Origin: Sphingomonadaceae bacterium
GTDB taxonomy: Bacteria; Pseudomonadota; Alphaproteobacteria; Sphingomonadales; Sphingomonadaceae
Direction of reading: 5' to 3'
Assembly (NCBI GenBank): GCA_947375105.1
Contig: CANCET010000006.1
Span: forward strand, 1 to 44,140
Length of the DNA: 44,140 nt
The notes below the pieces were generated by a model. It was not told where the DNA came from and searched no databases. It saw only the letters and a list, made by a program, of their open reading frames with translations. A program made the translations under genes and the position numbers. Numbering within the stretch: position 1 is the stretch's first letter; every line of letters begins with the position of its first letter. This document shows positions 36,214 to 44,140 of the stretch, piece by piece.

Positions 36214-37806
36214 GTGACTGACGTAACGATCAAGCGGGCGCTGCTTTCAGTGTCCGACAAAACCGGCCTTGGTGAATTGGGCCGCGCTCTTGCCAACCAC
36301 GGGGTCGAACTGGTTTCGACCGGCGGAACAGCCGCAGCGCTGCGCGACGTAGGTCTCGTCGTCCGCGACATATCGGATCTCACAGGCTTTCCCGAAATGA
36401 TGGACGGCCGGGTCAAGACGCTCCATCCCAAGGTTCATGGTGGCTTGCTCGCTGTGCGAGATGACCCCGCGCATGCCGCAGCGATGGTTGAACACGATAT
36501 CGGCGCGATCGACTTGGTCGTCGTGAATCTCTATCCATTCGCTGCCACTGTTGCCAAGGGCGCTGGGCGTGAAGAGGTTATCGAGAATATCGACATCGGC
36601 GGACCGTCGATGGTCCGCTCTGCAGCCAAGAACCACCGCTATGTGACGATCGTAACTGATCCTGCCGATTACGCGAAGCTGATCAGTGCCCTCGAGCAGA
36701 ATGGAGGCGCGACGAACCTGGATTTCCGCACTGCCATGGCGGCGAAAGCGTATGCCGCCACCGCGGCCTACGACGCGGCCATTGCGCACTGGTTCTCGGT
36801 CACAGATCAACAGAACCACTTCCCGCCCATGTTGCTCAGCGCCAACAAGCTGGTCACCACGCTACGCTACGGCGAGAATCCACACCAGAGCGCGGCGCTC
36901 TATGTCCCTGCACAAGGCGGGCAGGTCAACGGCCTGCCGCAAGCCCGTCAGATGCAGGGCAAAGAGTTGTCCTACAACAATTACAATGACGCCAACGCGG
37001 CATTGGAACTGATTGCCGAGTTTGGCACGGACGAGCCTGCGGTGGTGATCGTCAAGCACGCCAACCCGTGCGGCGTGGCAGTGGCGTCCACTCCAATTGA
37101 AGCGTGGCGAGCCGCGCTGGCCTGCGATTCGGTATCCGCATTTGGCGGTATCGTCGCCCTGAACCGCGCGTTGGATGGCCCGACGGCGGAAGCGATCTGT
37201 GAGATCTTTACCGAGGTGGTGGTTGCGCCGGGCGCCAATGAAGCTGCACTTGCGGTCTTTGCGCGCAAGAAGAACCTGCGCCTCTTGCTGATCGACAAGC
37301 TGCCTTCCGGCAACCGCACCGGCCTCGTGACGGTGCCGATTGTTGGCGGCCTGTTGGTGCAGGACCGCGACAATGGCATGCTGACGGACGAGATGCTGCA
37401 TGTGGTGACCAAGCGTCAGCCTACGCCGCAGGAACTGGCGGACTGCCGCTTTGCCTGGACCGTGGCCAAGCACGTGAAGTCGAACGCTATCGTCTACGCA
37501 CGGGAAGGGATCACGGCAGGAATTGGGGCGGGCCAGATGAACCGGCGCGACAGCGCCCGGATTGCCGCCGTCAAAGCGCAGGAAGCTGCAGAGACGCATG
37601 GATGGGGCGCACCGCGTACCGTTGGTTCAGCAGTAGCCTCGGACGCCTTCTTCCCGTTTGCTGATGGGCTGATGGCCGCAGTCGAAGCTGGAGCGACCGC
37701 AGTGATCCAGCCGGGTGGATCGATCCGTGATGATGAGGTGATCGCTGCAGCGGATGCAGCTGGCATCGCGATGGTATTCACCGGGATGCGCCACTTCCGG
37801 CACTAA
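36214..37806 (+). CDS. purH: Bifunctional AICAR transformylase / IMP cyclohydrolase
   Basis: PurH performs the last two steps of IMP synthesis: formylation of AICAR and ring closure. The 530-residue protein has the MGS-like cyclohydrolase domain at residues 1-145 ([44 protein letters not shown]). The transformylase domain follows ([35 protein letters not shown]). The start is a GTG at 36214, supported by AGGA eight bases upstream and by the expected N-terminus; the upstream frame is the shifted heparinase sequence. A convergent hairpin terminator follows. Confidence 0.96.
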   Translation: MTDVTIKRALLSVSDKTGLGELGRALANHGVELVSTGGTAAALRDVGLVVRDISDLTGFPEMMDGRVKTLHPKVHGGLLAVRDDPAHAAAMVEHDIGAIDLVVVNLYPFAATVAKGAGREEVIENIDIGGPSMVRSAAKNHRYVTIVTDPADYAKLISALEQNGGATNLDFRTAMAAKAYAATAAYDAAIAHWFSVTDQQNHFPPMLLSANKLVTTLRYGENPHQSAALYVPAQGGQVNGLPQARQMQGKELSYNNYNDANAALELIAEFGTDEPAVVIVKHANPCGVAVASTPIEAWRAALACDSVSAFGGIVALNRALDGPTAEAICEIFTEVVVAPGANEAALAVFARKKNLRLLLIDKLPSGNRTGLVTVPIVGGLLVQDRDNGMLTDEMLHVVTKRQPTPQELADCRFAWTVAKHVKSNAIVYAREGITAGIGAGQMNRRDSARIAAVKAQEAAETHGWGAPRTVGSAVASDAFFPFADGLMAAVEAGATAVIQPGGSIRDDEVIAAADAAGIAMVFTGMRHFRH

Positions 37807-37830
37807 GCCGGAATGAAAAGCCAAATCTAA

Positions 37831-37857
37831 ACGGGCACCGGCAGGACCGGTGCCCGT
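37831..37857. terminator. Bidirectional hairpin terminator between purH and the SleB gene
   Basis: A perfect 11-bp GC-rich stem (37831-37841 with 37847-37857) encloses a five-base loop. It lies between two convergent genes, 24 bases after the purH stop and eight before the SleB stop. The symmetric position suggests it ends transcription from both sides, though T-runs are short. Confidence 0.7.
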
Positions 37858-37865
37858 CAAGGCGA

Positions 37866-38519
37866 TCAGCGATAGAAGACGTGGTTGTCGACCCGGGCCA
37901 TGCGGATCTTGCCCCAGGACGGTGCGACGTGCGCTGCGTGGAAGAACATCGCGCCTTCCACCGGGCTCTTCCAGGCACCACTGTCAGCGATCACCGCGAT
38001 CTTCACGGCCTGCTGCCATAAACGGCTGTCGTGATTGACGACCGGCATCCCGTTGGAGCGCACGAAGGAGAACTGCGACGGCTGGTAGACCACGCCGCAG
38101 TAGGAGCTGGGAAATCGGCCTGAGCTTGCTCGCGTCACGATCACTCGCCCAACGGCAAGCTGGCCTGCAAGCGTTTCGCTTCGAGCTTCGAAATAGATCG
38201 CACCCGCAAGGCATTCCATTTCCCGCGAGAGCGAGACGGGAAGGGCTGTGCGCTCAACCAGATCCGCAAGCGACGCTGCGCTCGGAAGCGCCTCGCTGTC
38301 GGCGTCGGGTGCGGTGCGCTCGGGCTGAGGAAGGGGCTGTTCGGCAGGCCGGAACTCGCTCTTGCGAGGGTCGACGGTGATAGCCGAAGATCCAGTCGCT
38401 TCCGCGACAGGGATCTGGATGTCCTGTGCTTTTGCACCGGATCCGCCAGTGCTGAACAGGATAGTAGCGAAACTTGCGGCAATGCACACGGCACTTGCGA
38501 CGCGAAACTGACGGCTCAT
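37866..38519 (-). CDS. Cell wall hydrolase, SleB family
   Basis: A 217-residue secreted peptidoglycan hydrolase of the SleB/Hydrolase_2 family (lytic transglycosylase or amidase type). A signal peptide spans about residues 1-31. A variable Ser/Pro/Glu-rich linker follows, and the catalytic domain starts near residue 100. The catalytic glutamate lies in CLAGAIYFEARSE; further conserved parts are VGRVIVTRASSGRFPSSYCG, SQFSFVRSNGMP and GAMFFHAAHVAPSW. In bacteria that do not form spores, such proteins act in wall turnover. It meets purH tail to tail across a hairpin terminator. Confidence 0.9.
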   Translation of the reverse strand: MSRQFRVASAVCIAASFATILFSTGGSGAKAQDIQIPVAEATGSSAITVDPRKSEFRPAEQPLPQPERTAPDADSEALPSAASLADLVERTALPVSLSREMECLAGAIYFEARSETLAGQLAVGRVIVTRASSGRFPSSYCGVVYQPSQFSFVRSNGMPVVNHDSRLWQQAVKIAVIADSGAWKSPVEGAMFFHAAHVAPSWGKIRMARVDNHVFYR

Positions 38520-38720
38520 GCATCTTCATCAAAGGGCGGTGAACGTCAGCACAAGGCGCGGACGGTTTGGATGCTGCAAGCTATGCCGGCAGGATCGAAA
38601 ACCGCTCGAAGGCCTTGGCGTCTGCCCCCCGTCTGCGTGCTGGCGGGGGAGGGCGTCTTTGCCGTCCTTCGCTGCCTACGCGTAGTCGAGTGGCGCCCCT
38701 TATGGAGTCCCCGATGCAAG

Positions 38721-39098
38721 TCAACCCATGAATCCGGGTTTGTTCTCCATGCCACCGAGATTCCCGATGAACTGTTCGCCCATGGCGACGGTCAGTTCAA
38801 TCACCCACAAGTCTCTATCCTGTGCCATGCGTCGCGCGAGATATTCCTCAAATTCTATCTTGTTTTCAATGTCCTGCGCCTTTGCAATATTCCAGCCGCG
38901 GGTGCCATCCGCTTTGGGCAATCGTTCAAACGCCCGCGCAAAGCTTTGGCCAAACCCTTGATTATCGAGAATAACAATGAGGATCGCGCCGCTATCGGGG
39001 TCGCCCTTTTGGAGCACCATGCCGAATCCACCGGAAACTTCGGCGAGGCGAATCAGCGCCGTCGCCTCGGTTGCAGTTGGAAGACGTGCACGGCTCAT
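38721..39098 (-). CDS. DUF1491 family protein
   Basis: A 125-residue cytosolic protein of the alphaproteobacterial DUF1491 family, function unknown. The conserved pattern is visible as IRLAEVSGGFGMVLQKGDPD, then GAILIVIL and the C-terminal FEEYLARRMAQDRDLWVIEL. The C-terminal tail (EQFIGNLGGMENKPGFMG) is longer than the core. It lies downstream of ptsN on the same strand, with a 93-base gap. The 200 bases between it and the SleB start contain GC-rich imperfect repeats but no gene that I could support. Confidence 0.85.
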   Translation of the reverse strand: MSRARLPTATEATALIRLAEVSGGFGMVLQKGDPDSGAILIVILDNQGFGQSFARAFERLPKADGTRGWNIAKAQDIENKIEFEEYLARRMAQDRDLWVIELTVAMGEQFIGNLGGMENKPGFMG

Positions 39099-39191
39099 TG
39101 CAGCATCCCCCGTTGCATCACACAGTCCGGTACGCGCCCATGAAGCCCGCTTTCCATCATTCTGGAAACGCGGTCAGCGCCCGATGGAAAA

Positions 39192-39653
39192 TCAGGCGGC
39201 GTCGCGGTCGATGACATTGACGAGCAAGGCGTAAATCGCATCAGCGTCCGGCGCCGCGATCAATCGCTCGTGCATGCGTTCGTCACGCATGAGTCGGGAG
39301 ATCGCGGCCAAAGCCTGCAAGTGCGTCGCCCCTGCCTGCTCCGGCGAAAGCAGCCCGAATACACAATCGACAGGCATGGCATCGGATGAAGCGAAATCCA
39401 CCGGGTTCTCGAGCCGGAAGAATGCGGCAACCGGGCGTGCCAATCCTTCCAGACGTGCATGCGGGATCGCAACTCCGCGCCCAAAGCCAGTGCTCCCGAG
39501 GGTTTCGCGCTCTTCAACGCGTTCGAGGACGGACACGCGGTCAAGGCCATAGACCTCGCTAAAGCAATCCGCGAGGGCGCCGAGAATCTGCGTCTTGGTT
39601 TCGGCGCGCACGATGCGTACCGCCTGAAGATCGATCGTGAATAGAGCGGTCAT
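39192..39653 (-). CDS. ptsN: PTS IIA-Ntr protein PtsN
   Basis: A 153-residue EIIA-Ntr, the last phosphoacceptor of the nitrogen-related PTS, which regulates potassium transport, stress and carbon/nitrogen balance in other bacteria. The phospho-histidine is in GFGRGVAIPHARLEGL. FGLLSPEQAGATHLQALAAI and a C-terminal helical segment match the family. The ATG at 39653 fits the normal length. hpf lies upstream on the same strand, the usual pairing, but rpoN, which often precedes them, is not here. Its upstream donor ptsP lies about 21 kb to the left. Confidence 0.93.
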   Translation of the reverse strand: MTALFTIDLQAVRIVRAETKTQILGALADCFSEVYGLDRVSVLERVEERETLGSTGFGRGVAIPHARLEGLARPVAAFFRLENPVDFASSDAMPVDCVFGLLSPEQAGATHLQALAAISRLMRDERMHERLIAAPDADAIYALLVNVIDRDAA

Positions 39654-39814
39654 GGAACCAATAATGCCGGAAATGCGCTGAAGCGCTTGATCAAGTGCGG
39701 CACATGCGCCCGAACGCATCGCGGCGCAAGCGGCGATTCGCGCAAGCGGTGAGCCCGATCTCGGGGGCGGACATCGAATCTGGGCCAGTTGTGCCGTTCG
39801 GGTTACTGGGCACG

Positions 39815-40381
39815 CTACTGGGCCGGTTCGACCCAGCCAATCGAGCCGTCGCCGCGGCGATAGACCATATTGTGCACACCGGTGCCCGCGTTCTTGAACA
39901 GCAGCGCATTGGTGTTGCGCAAGTCGAGCATCATCACCGCATCGGAAACGCTTGCGGTCGGCACATCCACCCGCGTCTCCGCGATAACCAATGGTGCATC
40001 AGCGGGCTCCTCCGTGTCCGACTCCTCGACGACGAACACGGTATAAGCAGCGTCTTCCTCGCGCCGGGCATGATCGGCCTGATCCTGGCGCGCGTTGATC
40101 CGACGCTTGTAGCGGCGCAGTTGCTTGTCGATCTTTTCGGCCGACTGATCCAGCGCAATGTGGGCATCCTGCGCCACAGCGCTGCCCTTGAGGATCAGAC
40201 CCTGCGCAACATGAGTCACGATGTCGCAGCGAAACCCGCCATGTGGCGCCTTGCCGAGCGTCACGTGCGAGGTGAGCGCGCGTGAGAAGTACTTGTCGAC
40301 TATCGCGGAAAGGCGCTCTTCGGCGTGCGCTTCGAAGGCTGCGCCGGTATCGACCTGATGGCCGGAAACGCGAATATCCAT
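39815..40381 (-). CDS. hpf: Ribosome hibernation promoting factor, long form
   Basis: A 188-residue long-form HPF that binds the 30S subunit and drives dimerisation of 70S ribosomes into inactive 100S particles in stationary phase. The N-terminal domain begins MDIRVSGHQVDTGAAFEAHA and contains DKQLRRYKRRINAR. After a linker, the C-terminal dimerisation domain carries DAVMMLDLRNTNALLFKN followed by NMVYRRGDGSIGWVEP. The ATG at 40381 gives a standard length. It is followed by ptsN after about 160 bases. Confidence 0.94.
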   Translation of the reverse strand: MDIRVSGHQVDTGAAFEAHAEERLSAIVDKYFSRALTSHVTLGKAPHGGFRCDIVTHVAQGLILKGSAVAQDAHIALDQSAEKIDKQLRRYKRRINARQDQADHARREEDAAYTVFVVEESDTEEPADAPLVIAETRVDVPTASVSDAVMMLDLRNTNALLFKNAGTGVHNMVYRRGDGSIGWVEPAQ

Positions 40382-40436
40382 AAGTCCACTCTCCTTCGCT
40401 CAATCGTGTGCCCGGAACGAACCGGGCGAGGCGAGC

Positions 40437-41126
40437 TCAACGCAGCCAGATAGCTTCCTTGATCGCCTCGACAAACGCTGCATGTCGCGCCAGCTCATCG
40501 GCGCTCGCCAAATGGGGCCGCGGCGGACGAAGTCCGCGTGGCACAGTGGGGGTAACGGACAAAGTGGCAGCAGCGACCTTGACTTCGACCTCGGCCGCAA
40601 GCTCCAGGCCAATCTGTCTTCCGCCGAGCAGTTCAACATAGAGCTGCGCAAGCAATTCCGCGTCGAGCAGCGCCCCATGGCGAACACGGTGGCTGCGATC
40701 GATCCCGTATCGTGAACACAGCGCATCAAGGCTGAGCTTCGCGCCAGGGTGTTTTCGTCGAGCAATTGCCACAGTATCGACCATCCGCGCCCGGTCGACC
40801 GGCGGGAGCGCACACATGGCAAGTTCAGTGTTCAGAAAGCCGAAGTCGAAGCCGGCATTGTGTGCAACGAGCGGAGCATCACTGAGAAATTCAAGCAGTT
40901 CGACTGCGCGCTCCGCAAAGCGGGGTTTGTCTGCCAGGAAGGCGCTGGAAAGGCCGTGAACGGCCTCGGCCTCAGCCGGCATCGAGCGTTCCGGGTTGAA
41001 ATAAGCGTGAAAAACGGAGCCGGTTGCAACACGGTTCACCATTTCGATGCAGCCAATCTCCACCAGCCGATCGCCGCTTTGCGGATCGAGGCCAGTCGTC
41101 TCTGTATCGAAAACGATCTCACGCAT
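40437..41126 (-). CDS. dnaQ: DNA polymerase III epsilon subunit (proofreading exonuclease)
   Basis: A 229-residue 3'-5' exonuclease that proofreads for the replicative polymerase. The three exonuclease motifs are clear: Exo I in IVFDTETTGLDP, Exo II in HNAGFDFGFLN, and Exo III-epsilon in HGALLDAELLAQLYVEL. The C-terminal tail beyond residue 185 is less conserved and would bind the alpha subunit. The ATG at 41126 starts just before motif I; the frame extends 12 codons upstream without support. It follows coaE by 40 bases and belongs to the conserved origin-flanking gene row. Confidence 0.95.
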   Translation of the reverse strand: MREIVFDTETTGLDPQSGDRLVEIGCIEMVNRVATGSVFHAYFNPERSMPAEAEAVHGLSSAFLADKPRFAERAVELLEFLSDAPLVAHNAGFDFGFLNTELAMCALPPVDRARMVDTVAIARRKHPGAKLSLDALCSRYGIDRSHRVRHGALLDAELLAQLYVELLGGRQIGLELAAEVEVKVAAATLSVTPTVPRGLRPPRPHLASADELARHAAFVEAIKEAIWLR

Positions 41127-41166
41127 TTGCTGTAGTCTGGACCTGCGCCGAAGGCCTTGCAAGGCT

Positions 41167-41769
41167 TCAGCGCGGGTTTTTTTGCCGAATGGAAGCTATC
41201 AGTGCCGCCACTTGCGCTCGGGTCTCGACCAGCGTCACTCCGGTATCGATCACGTGGTCGGCGCGGGCGCGCTTTTCCGCATCTGGAACCTGGAGTGTCA
41301 GAATCTGGGCAAACTTTTCCGGCGTCATGCCCGGGCGAGCAAGAACGCGGGTGCGTTGCATTTCTGCAGGCGCGGAAACAACCGCAACAGCATCGAGGCC
41401 GGCACCATGTCCCTTTTCGAACAGCAACGGGATATCGAACACCAGGATGGGTTCGCCGGCGTATTCAAGCAGGAAAGTTGCTCGCTCCTCCGCCACTGCG
41501 GGATGAACGATCGCCTCGAGCCGCGCGAGCGCGTCGGTGTTGCCGAACACCTGCGCTCCCAGCGCCGGTCGATCGACGCCGTGCGGACTGGTCGTACCGG
41601 GAAACGCTGCCTCGATCGCGGGAAGCAACGCCCCGCCAGGGCCCTGAAGGCGATGGACCGTGGCATCGGCGTCAAACACCGGCACGCCAAGCTCGCGCAG
41701 CATTAGCGCGACAGCAGACTTGCCCATGCCGATCGACCCGGTAAGGCCAAGGATGAAAGGGCGGCTCAC
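41167..41769 (-). CDS. coaE: Dephospho-CoA kinase
   Basis: CoaE phosphorylates dephospho-CoA at the 3'-hydroxyl in the final step of coenzyme A synthesis. The 200-residue protein opens with the P-loop ILGLTGSIGMGKSAVA. VPVFDADATVHRLQG follows, along with ILVFDIPLLFEKG and the arginine-containing lid region RTRVLARPGMTPEKFA. It starts with GTG, and this codon overlaps the aroE stop, so aroE and coaE are translationally coupled. Confidence 0.95.
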   Translation of the reverse strand: MSRPFILGLTGSIGMGKSAVALMLRELGVPVFDADATVHRLQGPGGALLPAIEAAFPGTTSPHGVDRPALGAQVFGNTDALARLEAIVHPAVAEERATFLLEYAGEPILVFDIPLLFEKGHGAGLDAVAVVSAPAEMQRTRVLARPGMTPEKFAQILTLQVPDAEKRARADHVIDTGVTLVETRAQVAALIASIRQKNPR

Positions 41770-42620
41770 GCGCCAAGCACCTTACGCAGAGCCGCATCTG
41801 CGTTTCGTGGCGGGACGGCGCCGAAGAAGCGGCGAAAAGCGTGGTCAGCCTGGCCGATCAGCATCGAAAGCCCATCGATTGTACGGAAACCGGCAGCGCG
41901 GGCCGACTGCAGAAACGGCGTATCGAGTGGGCTCGTGACGATGTCGTAGAAGATCGAGCCGGGCGGAGCGTGGCTCATGTCGAAGACGAGCGGCGGTTGC
42001 CCGGTCATGCCGAGTGAGGAGGCGTTGACGATGAGATCGAGGCAACCTTCGCGATCATCGAAGGCGAAGTCGGTGGGGTCGGCAAAATGAGAGATATCGA
42101 CCGCATGGTGTTCACCTGAAGGATCGAGTTCGTCGAGCAGGGCACGCGCTTTTTGGGGATTACGGCCGGCGAGGACGATAACAAGCCGCTCGTCAGCCAG
42201 ACCCTTGATGATGGCGCGCGCGGCGCCGCCGGTGCCGAGAATGCGGGCCATGCGGAAGTAGTGCGTTTGGGCGAGTTCTGCGCGCAGGGGTTCGAGGAAG
42301 CCGGGAACGTCGGTGTTGTAGCCGACGAGGAGGCCATTTTCGGGCACGACCGTGTTGACTGCGCCGACCGCCTGAGCAAGCGGATCGAGACGGTCGAGCA
42401 GCGGGATCACCGCCTGCTTGTGCGGCATGGTGACGTTGCAGCCACGCCAGGCGGGGTCGGAGCGGCGGGTCTTCAGAAATTCGCCAAGTTCACTCGTGTG
42501 AACATGCATAGCTTGATATTTCGATTTTATATCAAGTTCTTGAAGCCAGAACCCGTGGATCGCGGGCGACTTTGACTGGGCGATGGGATCGCCGATCACT
42601 TCGGCATAGGGGCAGCTCAT
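41766..42620 (-). CDS. aroE: Shikimate dehydrogenase
   Basis: AroE reduces 3-dehydroshikimate to shikimate with NADPH in aromatic amino acid synthesis. The 284-residue protein has the shikimate-binding motif [16 protein letters not shown], catalytic [15 protein letters not shown], the nucleotide-binding [15 protein letters not shown] and a C-terminal [18 protein letters not shown]. The ATG at 42620 overlaps the maf stop by four bases (ATGA); an open frame further upstream is the maf gene read out of frame. The 3' end overlaps the coaE start. Confidence 0.95.
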   Translation of the reverse strand: MSCPYAEVIGDPIAQSKSPAIHGFWLQELDIKSKYQAMHVHTSELGEFLKTRRSDPAWRGCNVTMPHKQAVIPLLDRLDPLAQAVGAVNTVVPENGLLVGYNTDVPGFLEPLRAELAQTHYFRMARILGTGGAARAIIKGLADERLVIVLAGRNPQKARALLDELDPSGEHHAVDISHFADPTDFAFDDREGCLDLIVNASSLGMTGQPPLVFDMSHAPPGSIFYDIVTSPLDTPFLQSARAAGFRTIDGLSMLIGQADHAFRRFFGAVPPRNADAALRKVLGA

Positions 42621-43201
42621 GCGGACAGTTCGCCTTGCGCCCGCAACGCGCCAAGGATGGCAAGGAGCGGCATCCCCAAAACGGTGAAATGGCTTCCCTC
42701 GATATGTTCGAAAAGCTGCACGCCAAGGGCCTCGATCCGGAACACTCCGACGCAGGCGCCCACGGCGGGCCATTCCTGCGCGAGATAGCCTTCGATGAAC
42801 TCGCTCGACAGCGACCGCACGCGCAGCTTGGCGGTTTCGCAGTGGCGCCACACGGGCAGCCCATCACGCACGAGAATCGCGGCGGAGTGAAGATGCATGG
42901 TCTGGCCGGAGAAGAAGGCGAGGTGCCTCGCAGCGTCCGCCCGGCTTGCAGGCTTGTCGAACGTCCGCCCGCAGACCTCGACCAGCGAATCCCCGCCCAG
43001 CACCAGCCGGCCCGGCGCGCCGACCGAAACGCCCAGCGCTTTTGCCTCGGCAAGGATCATCGCGATCTCGCTGCCGGGCACGCCGATCAGCTCACGCTTG
43101 ATCTCGGCCTCGTCGACTTCCGAACCGCGCGCCTCGAACGGCACCCCCGCAGCGGTCAGCATCGCCTTGCGGCTCGCGCTTTGTGAAGCAAGTATCAGCA
43201 T
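42617..43201 (-). CDS. maf: Maf-type nucleoside triphosphate pyrophosphatase
   Basis: A 194-residue Maf/YhdE-family enzyme that hydrolyses non-canonical or excess nucleoside triphosphates and affects cell division in other bacteria. The N-terminus [20 protein letters not shown] is diagnostic. [19 protein letters not shown] and an [20 protein letters not shown] region follow. The ATG at 43201 has GGTGAG upstream and lies ten bases after the PPSR stop; a GTG at 43231 would overlap that gene and was rejected. Confidence 0.93.
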   Translation of the reverse strand: MLILASQSASRKAMLTAAGVPFEARGSEVDEAEIKRELIGVPGSEIAMILAEAKALGVSVGAPGRLVLGGDSLVEVCGRTFDKPASRADAARHLAFFSGQTMHLHSAAILVRDGLPVWRHCETAKLRVRSLSSEFIEGYLAQEWPAVGACVGVFRIEALGVQLFEHIEGSHFTVLGMPLLAILGALRAQGELSA

Positions 43202-43211
43202 TCTCTCACCT

Positions 43212-44054
43212 TCAAAGGGCGTGCCCTGCACCGCTTCCGCCGGCTTCGGGTCGGCGCTCGTTATAGAGATTGATCACGGCGGCCGCCGTTTCCTCGATCG
43301 AGCGACGCGAGACGTCAATCACCGGCCAGCCGTTATCCGCGAACATGCGCCGCGCCAATTGCACCTCGCGCGCGACATGGTCGCTATCGACATATGCGGT
43401 CTCGGGTGCCTGGTTGAGCGACAGCAACCGGTTGCGTCGCACCTGAATCAGCCGCTCCGGGCTGGTGGTCAGCCCGACGACGAGAGGTCGGCGCAAGCTG
43501 AACAAGGCGGGCGGCGGCGGGCTTTCCACCACGATGGGAATATTCGCGACCCGGTAGCCACGATTGGCGAGATAGATTGCGGTCGGTGTCTTCGATGAGC
43601 GCGAAACACCGGCCAGCAGAATATCAGCCGCTTCCCAATCCTCCCACGCGATACCGTCATCATGGGCAATCGTGAACTGAATCGCCTCGACCCGGCGGAA
43701 ATAAGCGTCGTCCATTGCGTGCTGGCGGCCGGGACGACCCTTTGCTGCCTGTCCGAGCTGGGCTTCGAGCGCAAGCGTGACCGCATCGAGCGCGGGCACG
43801 CTGGGCAGCCCCAAGGCCGCACACCGGGTTTGCAGCAGCTCGCGCGTTTCGGCATTGACCATGGTGAAAAGCACCAACCCGGGATTCGCCGTGATTTCAC
43901 CCATGATCCGGTCAAGGTGCTGCTGCGAACGGACCATCGGCCAGAAATGGCGCACCACATCGGCATCATCGAACTGCGCCAACGCAGCCTTGGCGATCAT
44001 TTCAAGCGTTTCGCCGGTCGAGTCCGAAAGAAGGTGGAGGTGCAGACGCGCCAT
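43212..44054 (-). CDS. Pyruvate, phosphate dikinase/PEP synthase regulatory protein (DUF299)
   Basis: A 280-residue bifunctional kinase/pyrophosphorylase of the PPSR family. It inactivates pyruvate phosphate dikinase or PEP synthase by ADP-dependent threonine phosphorylation and reactivates it by phosphorolysis. The N-terminus [20 protein letters not shown] and the P-loop region [20 protein letters not shown] are diagnostic. The C-terminus ([15 protein letters not shown]) is typical. The ATG at 44054 has AGGA upstream. The target dikinase is not in the window. This gene corresponds to Rickettsia RP001, which lies next to the replication origin in relatives. Confidence 0.93.
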   Translation of the reverse strand: MARLHLHLLSDSTGETLEMIAKAALAQFDDADVVRHFWPMVRSQQHLDRIMGEITANPGLVLFTMVNAETRELLQTRCAALGLPSVPALDAVTLALEAQLGQAAKGRPGRQHAMDDAYFRRVEAIQFTIAHDDGIAWEDWEAADILLAGVSRSSKTPTAIYLANRGYRVANIPIVVESPPPPALFSLRRPLVVGLTTSPERLIQVRRNRLLSLNQAPETAYVDSDHVAREVQLARRMFADNGWPVIDVSRRSIEETAAAVINLYNERRPEAGGSGAGHAL

Positions 44055-44140
44055 CGAGGTTCCTGATCCGCCCCGGAAAGGAGCTTTGGCCAACCGGGAG
44101 AAGGCTGTGGATTGCGATAGGATAAACCACGGCATGAAAC
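44055..44140. other. Upstream region at the window edge, possibly origin-proximal
   Basis: The 86 bases upstream of the PPSR gene hold no gene. TGTGGATTG at 44106-44114 resembles a reversed DnaA box (consensus TGTGGATAA) with two mismatches, and an AT-richer GATAGGATAAACC stretch follows. On its own this is weak; the interest lies in the gene order to its left. Confidence 0.3.

Noticed and set aside
38520..38720. GC-rich imperfect inverted repeats between the SleB and DUF1491 genes
   Set aside because: The arms match only over about five bases in a row, so neither a terminator nor a structured RNA can be supported.
44106..44114. Possible DnaA box TGTGGATTG
   Set aside because: Two mismatches to the consensus and a single occurrence; not enough alone to call an origin element, so it is only mentioned as context.

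Overview
The window looks like a GC-rich chromosomal segment of an alphaproteobacterium, most likely a member of the Sphingomonadales (Novosphingobium/Sphingomonas-like). This rests on family content and gene order: the cpoB-tilS-ftsH cluster, a DUF1491 gene, an RcdA/DUF1465 gene, a heparinase-family gene next to purH, and the dnaQ-coaE-aroE-maf-PPSR block that flanks alphaproteobacterial replication origins. No rRNA, tRNA, CRISPR array, insertion sequence or prophage was recognised. Coding density is high and genes lie in short operons on both strands. Most of the content is core metabolism, envelope maintenance and cell-cycle housekeeping.

Layout. 1-5.4 kb (+): 3' part of clpA with a strong hairpin terminator, then a DNA-repair pair (MBL-fold exonuclease plus ATP-dependent DNA ligase), a group II truncated haemoglobin and a DUF1275 membrane protein. 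5.4-9.9 kb (-): a short periplasmic protein, an M23 peptidase, then hemB, a GNAT acetyltransferase, a gamma-carbonic anhydrase and DUF167. 10.0-11.1 kb (+): a DUF3667 membrane protein. 11.3-19.1 kb (-): a very short DUF465 gene, ptsP (EI-Ntr), a RodZ-like protein, cpoB, tilS and ftsH. tilS has no ATG, GTG or TTG start at a plausible place. 19.4-24.0 kb (+): a second DUF465 gene, an RcdA-like gene, an MBL hydrolase, a DUF4230 protein, nadA and a CDP-alcohol phosphatidyltransferase. 24.0-26.2 kb (-): an MFS transporter and a membrane protein. 26.3-27.3 kb (+): lipB and a small lipoprotein. 27.4-29.4 kb (-): a CitE-like lyase and an Old Yellow Enzyme. 29.6-32.8 kb (+): an EamA transporter, ino1 and a probable CTP:inositol-1-phosphate cytidylyltransferase. 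32.8-33.3 kb (-): DUF2141. 33.6-37.8 kb (+): rpe, a heparinase-family protein and purH. 37.9-44.1 kb (-): a SleB-type hydrolase, DUF1491, ptsN, hpf, dnaQ, coaE, aroE, maf and the PPSR regulator.

How the genes work together. ino1, the cytidylyltransferase and perhaps the distant CDP-alcohol phosphotransferase could form a CDP-inositol route to inositol phospholipids. ptsP and ptsN are two components of the nitrogen-related PTS. The clpA, ftsH and RcdA-like genes point to regulated proteolysis and cell-cycle control. CpoB, the M23 peptidase, the RodZ-like protein and the SleB hydrolase serve the cell wall. The right edge probably lies just beside the chromosomal replication origin. I did not find a convincing new defence or mobile system. 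The most notable points are the tilS start, the inositol-lipid gene set, the origin-proximal gene order and the short DUF465 pair.
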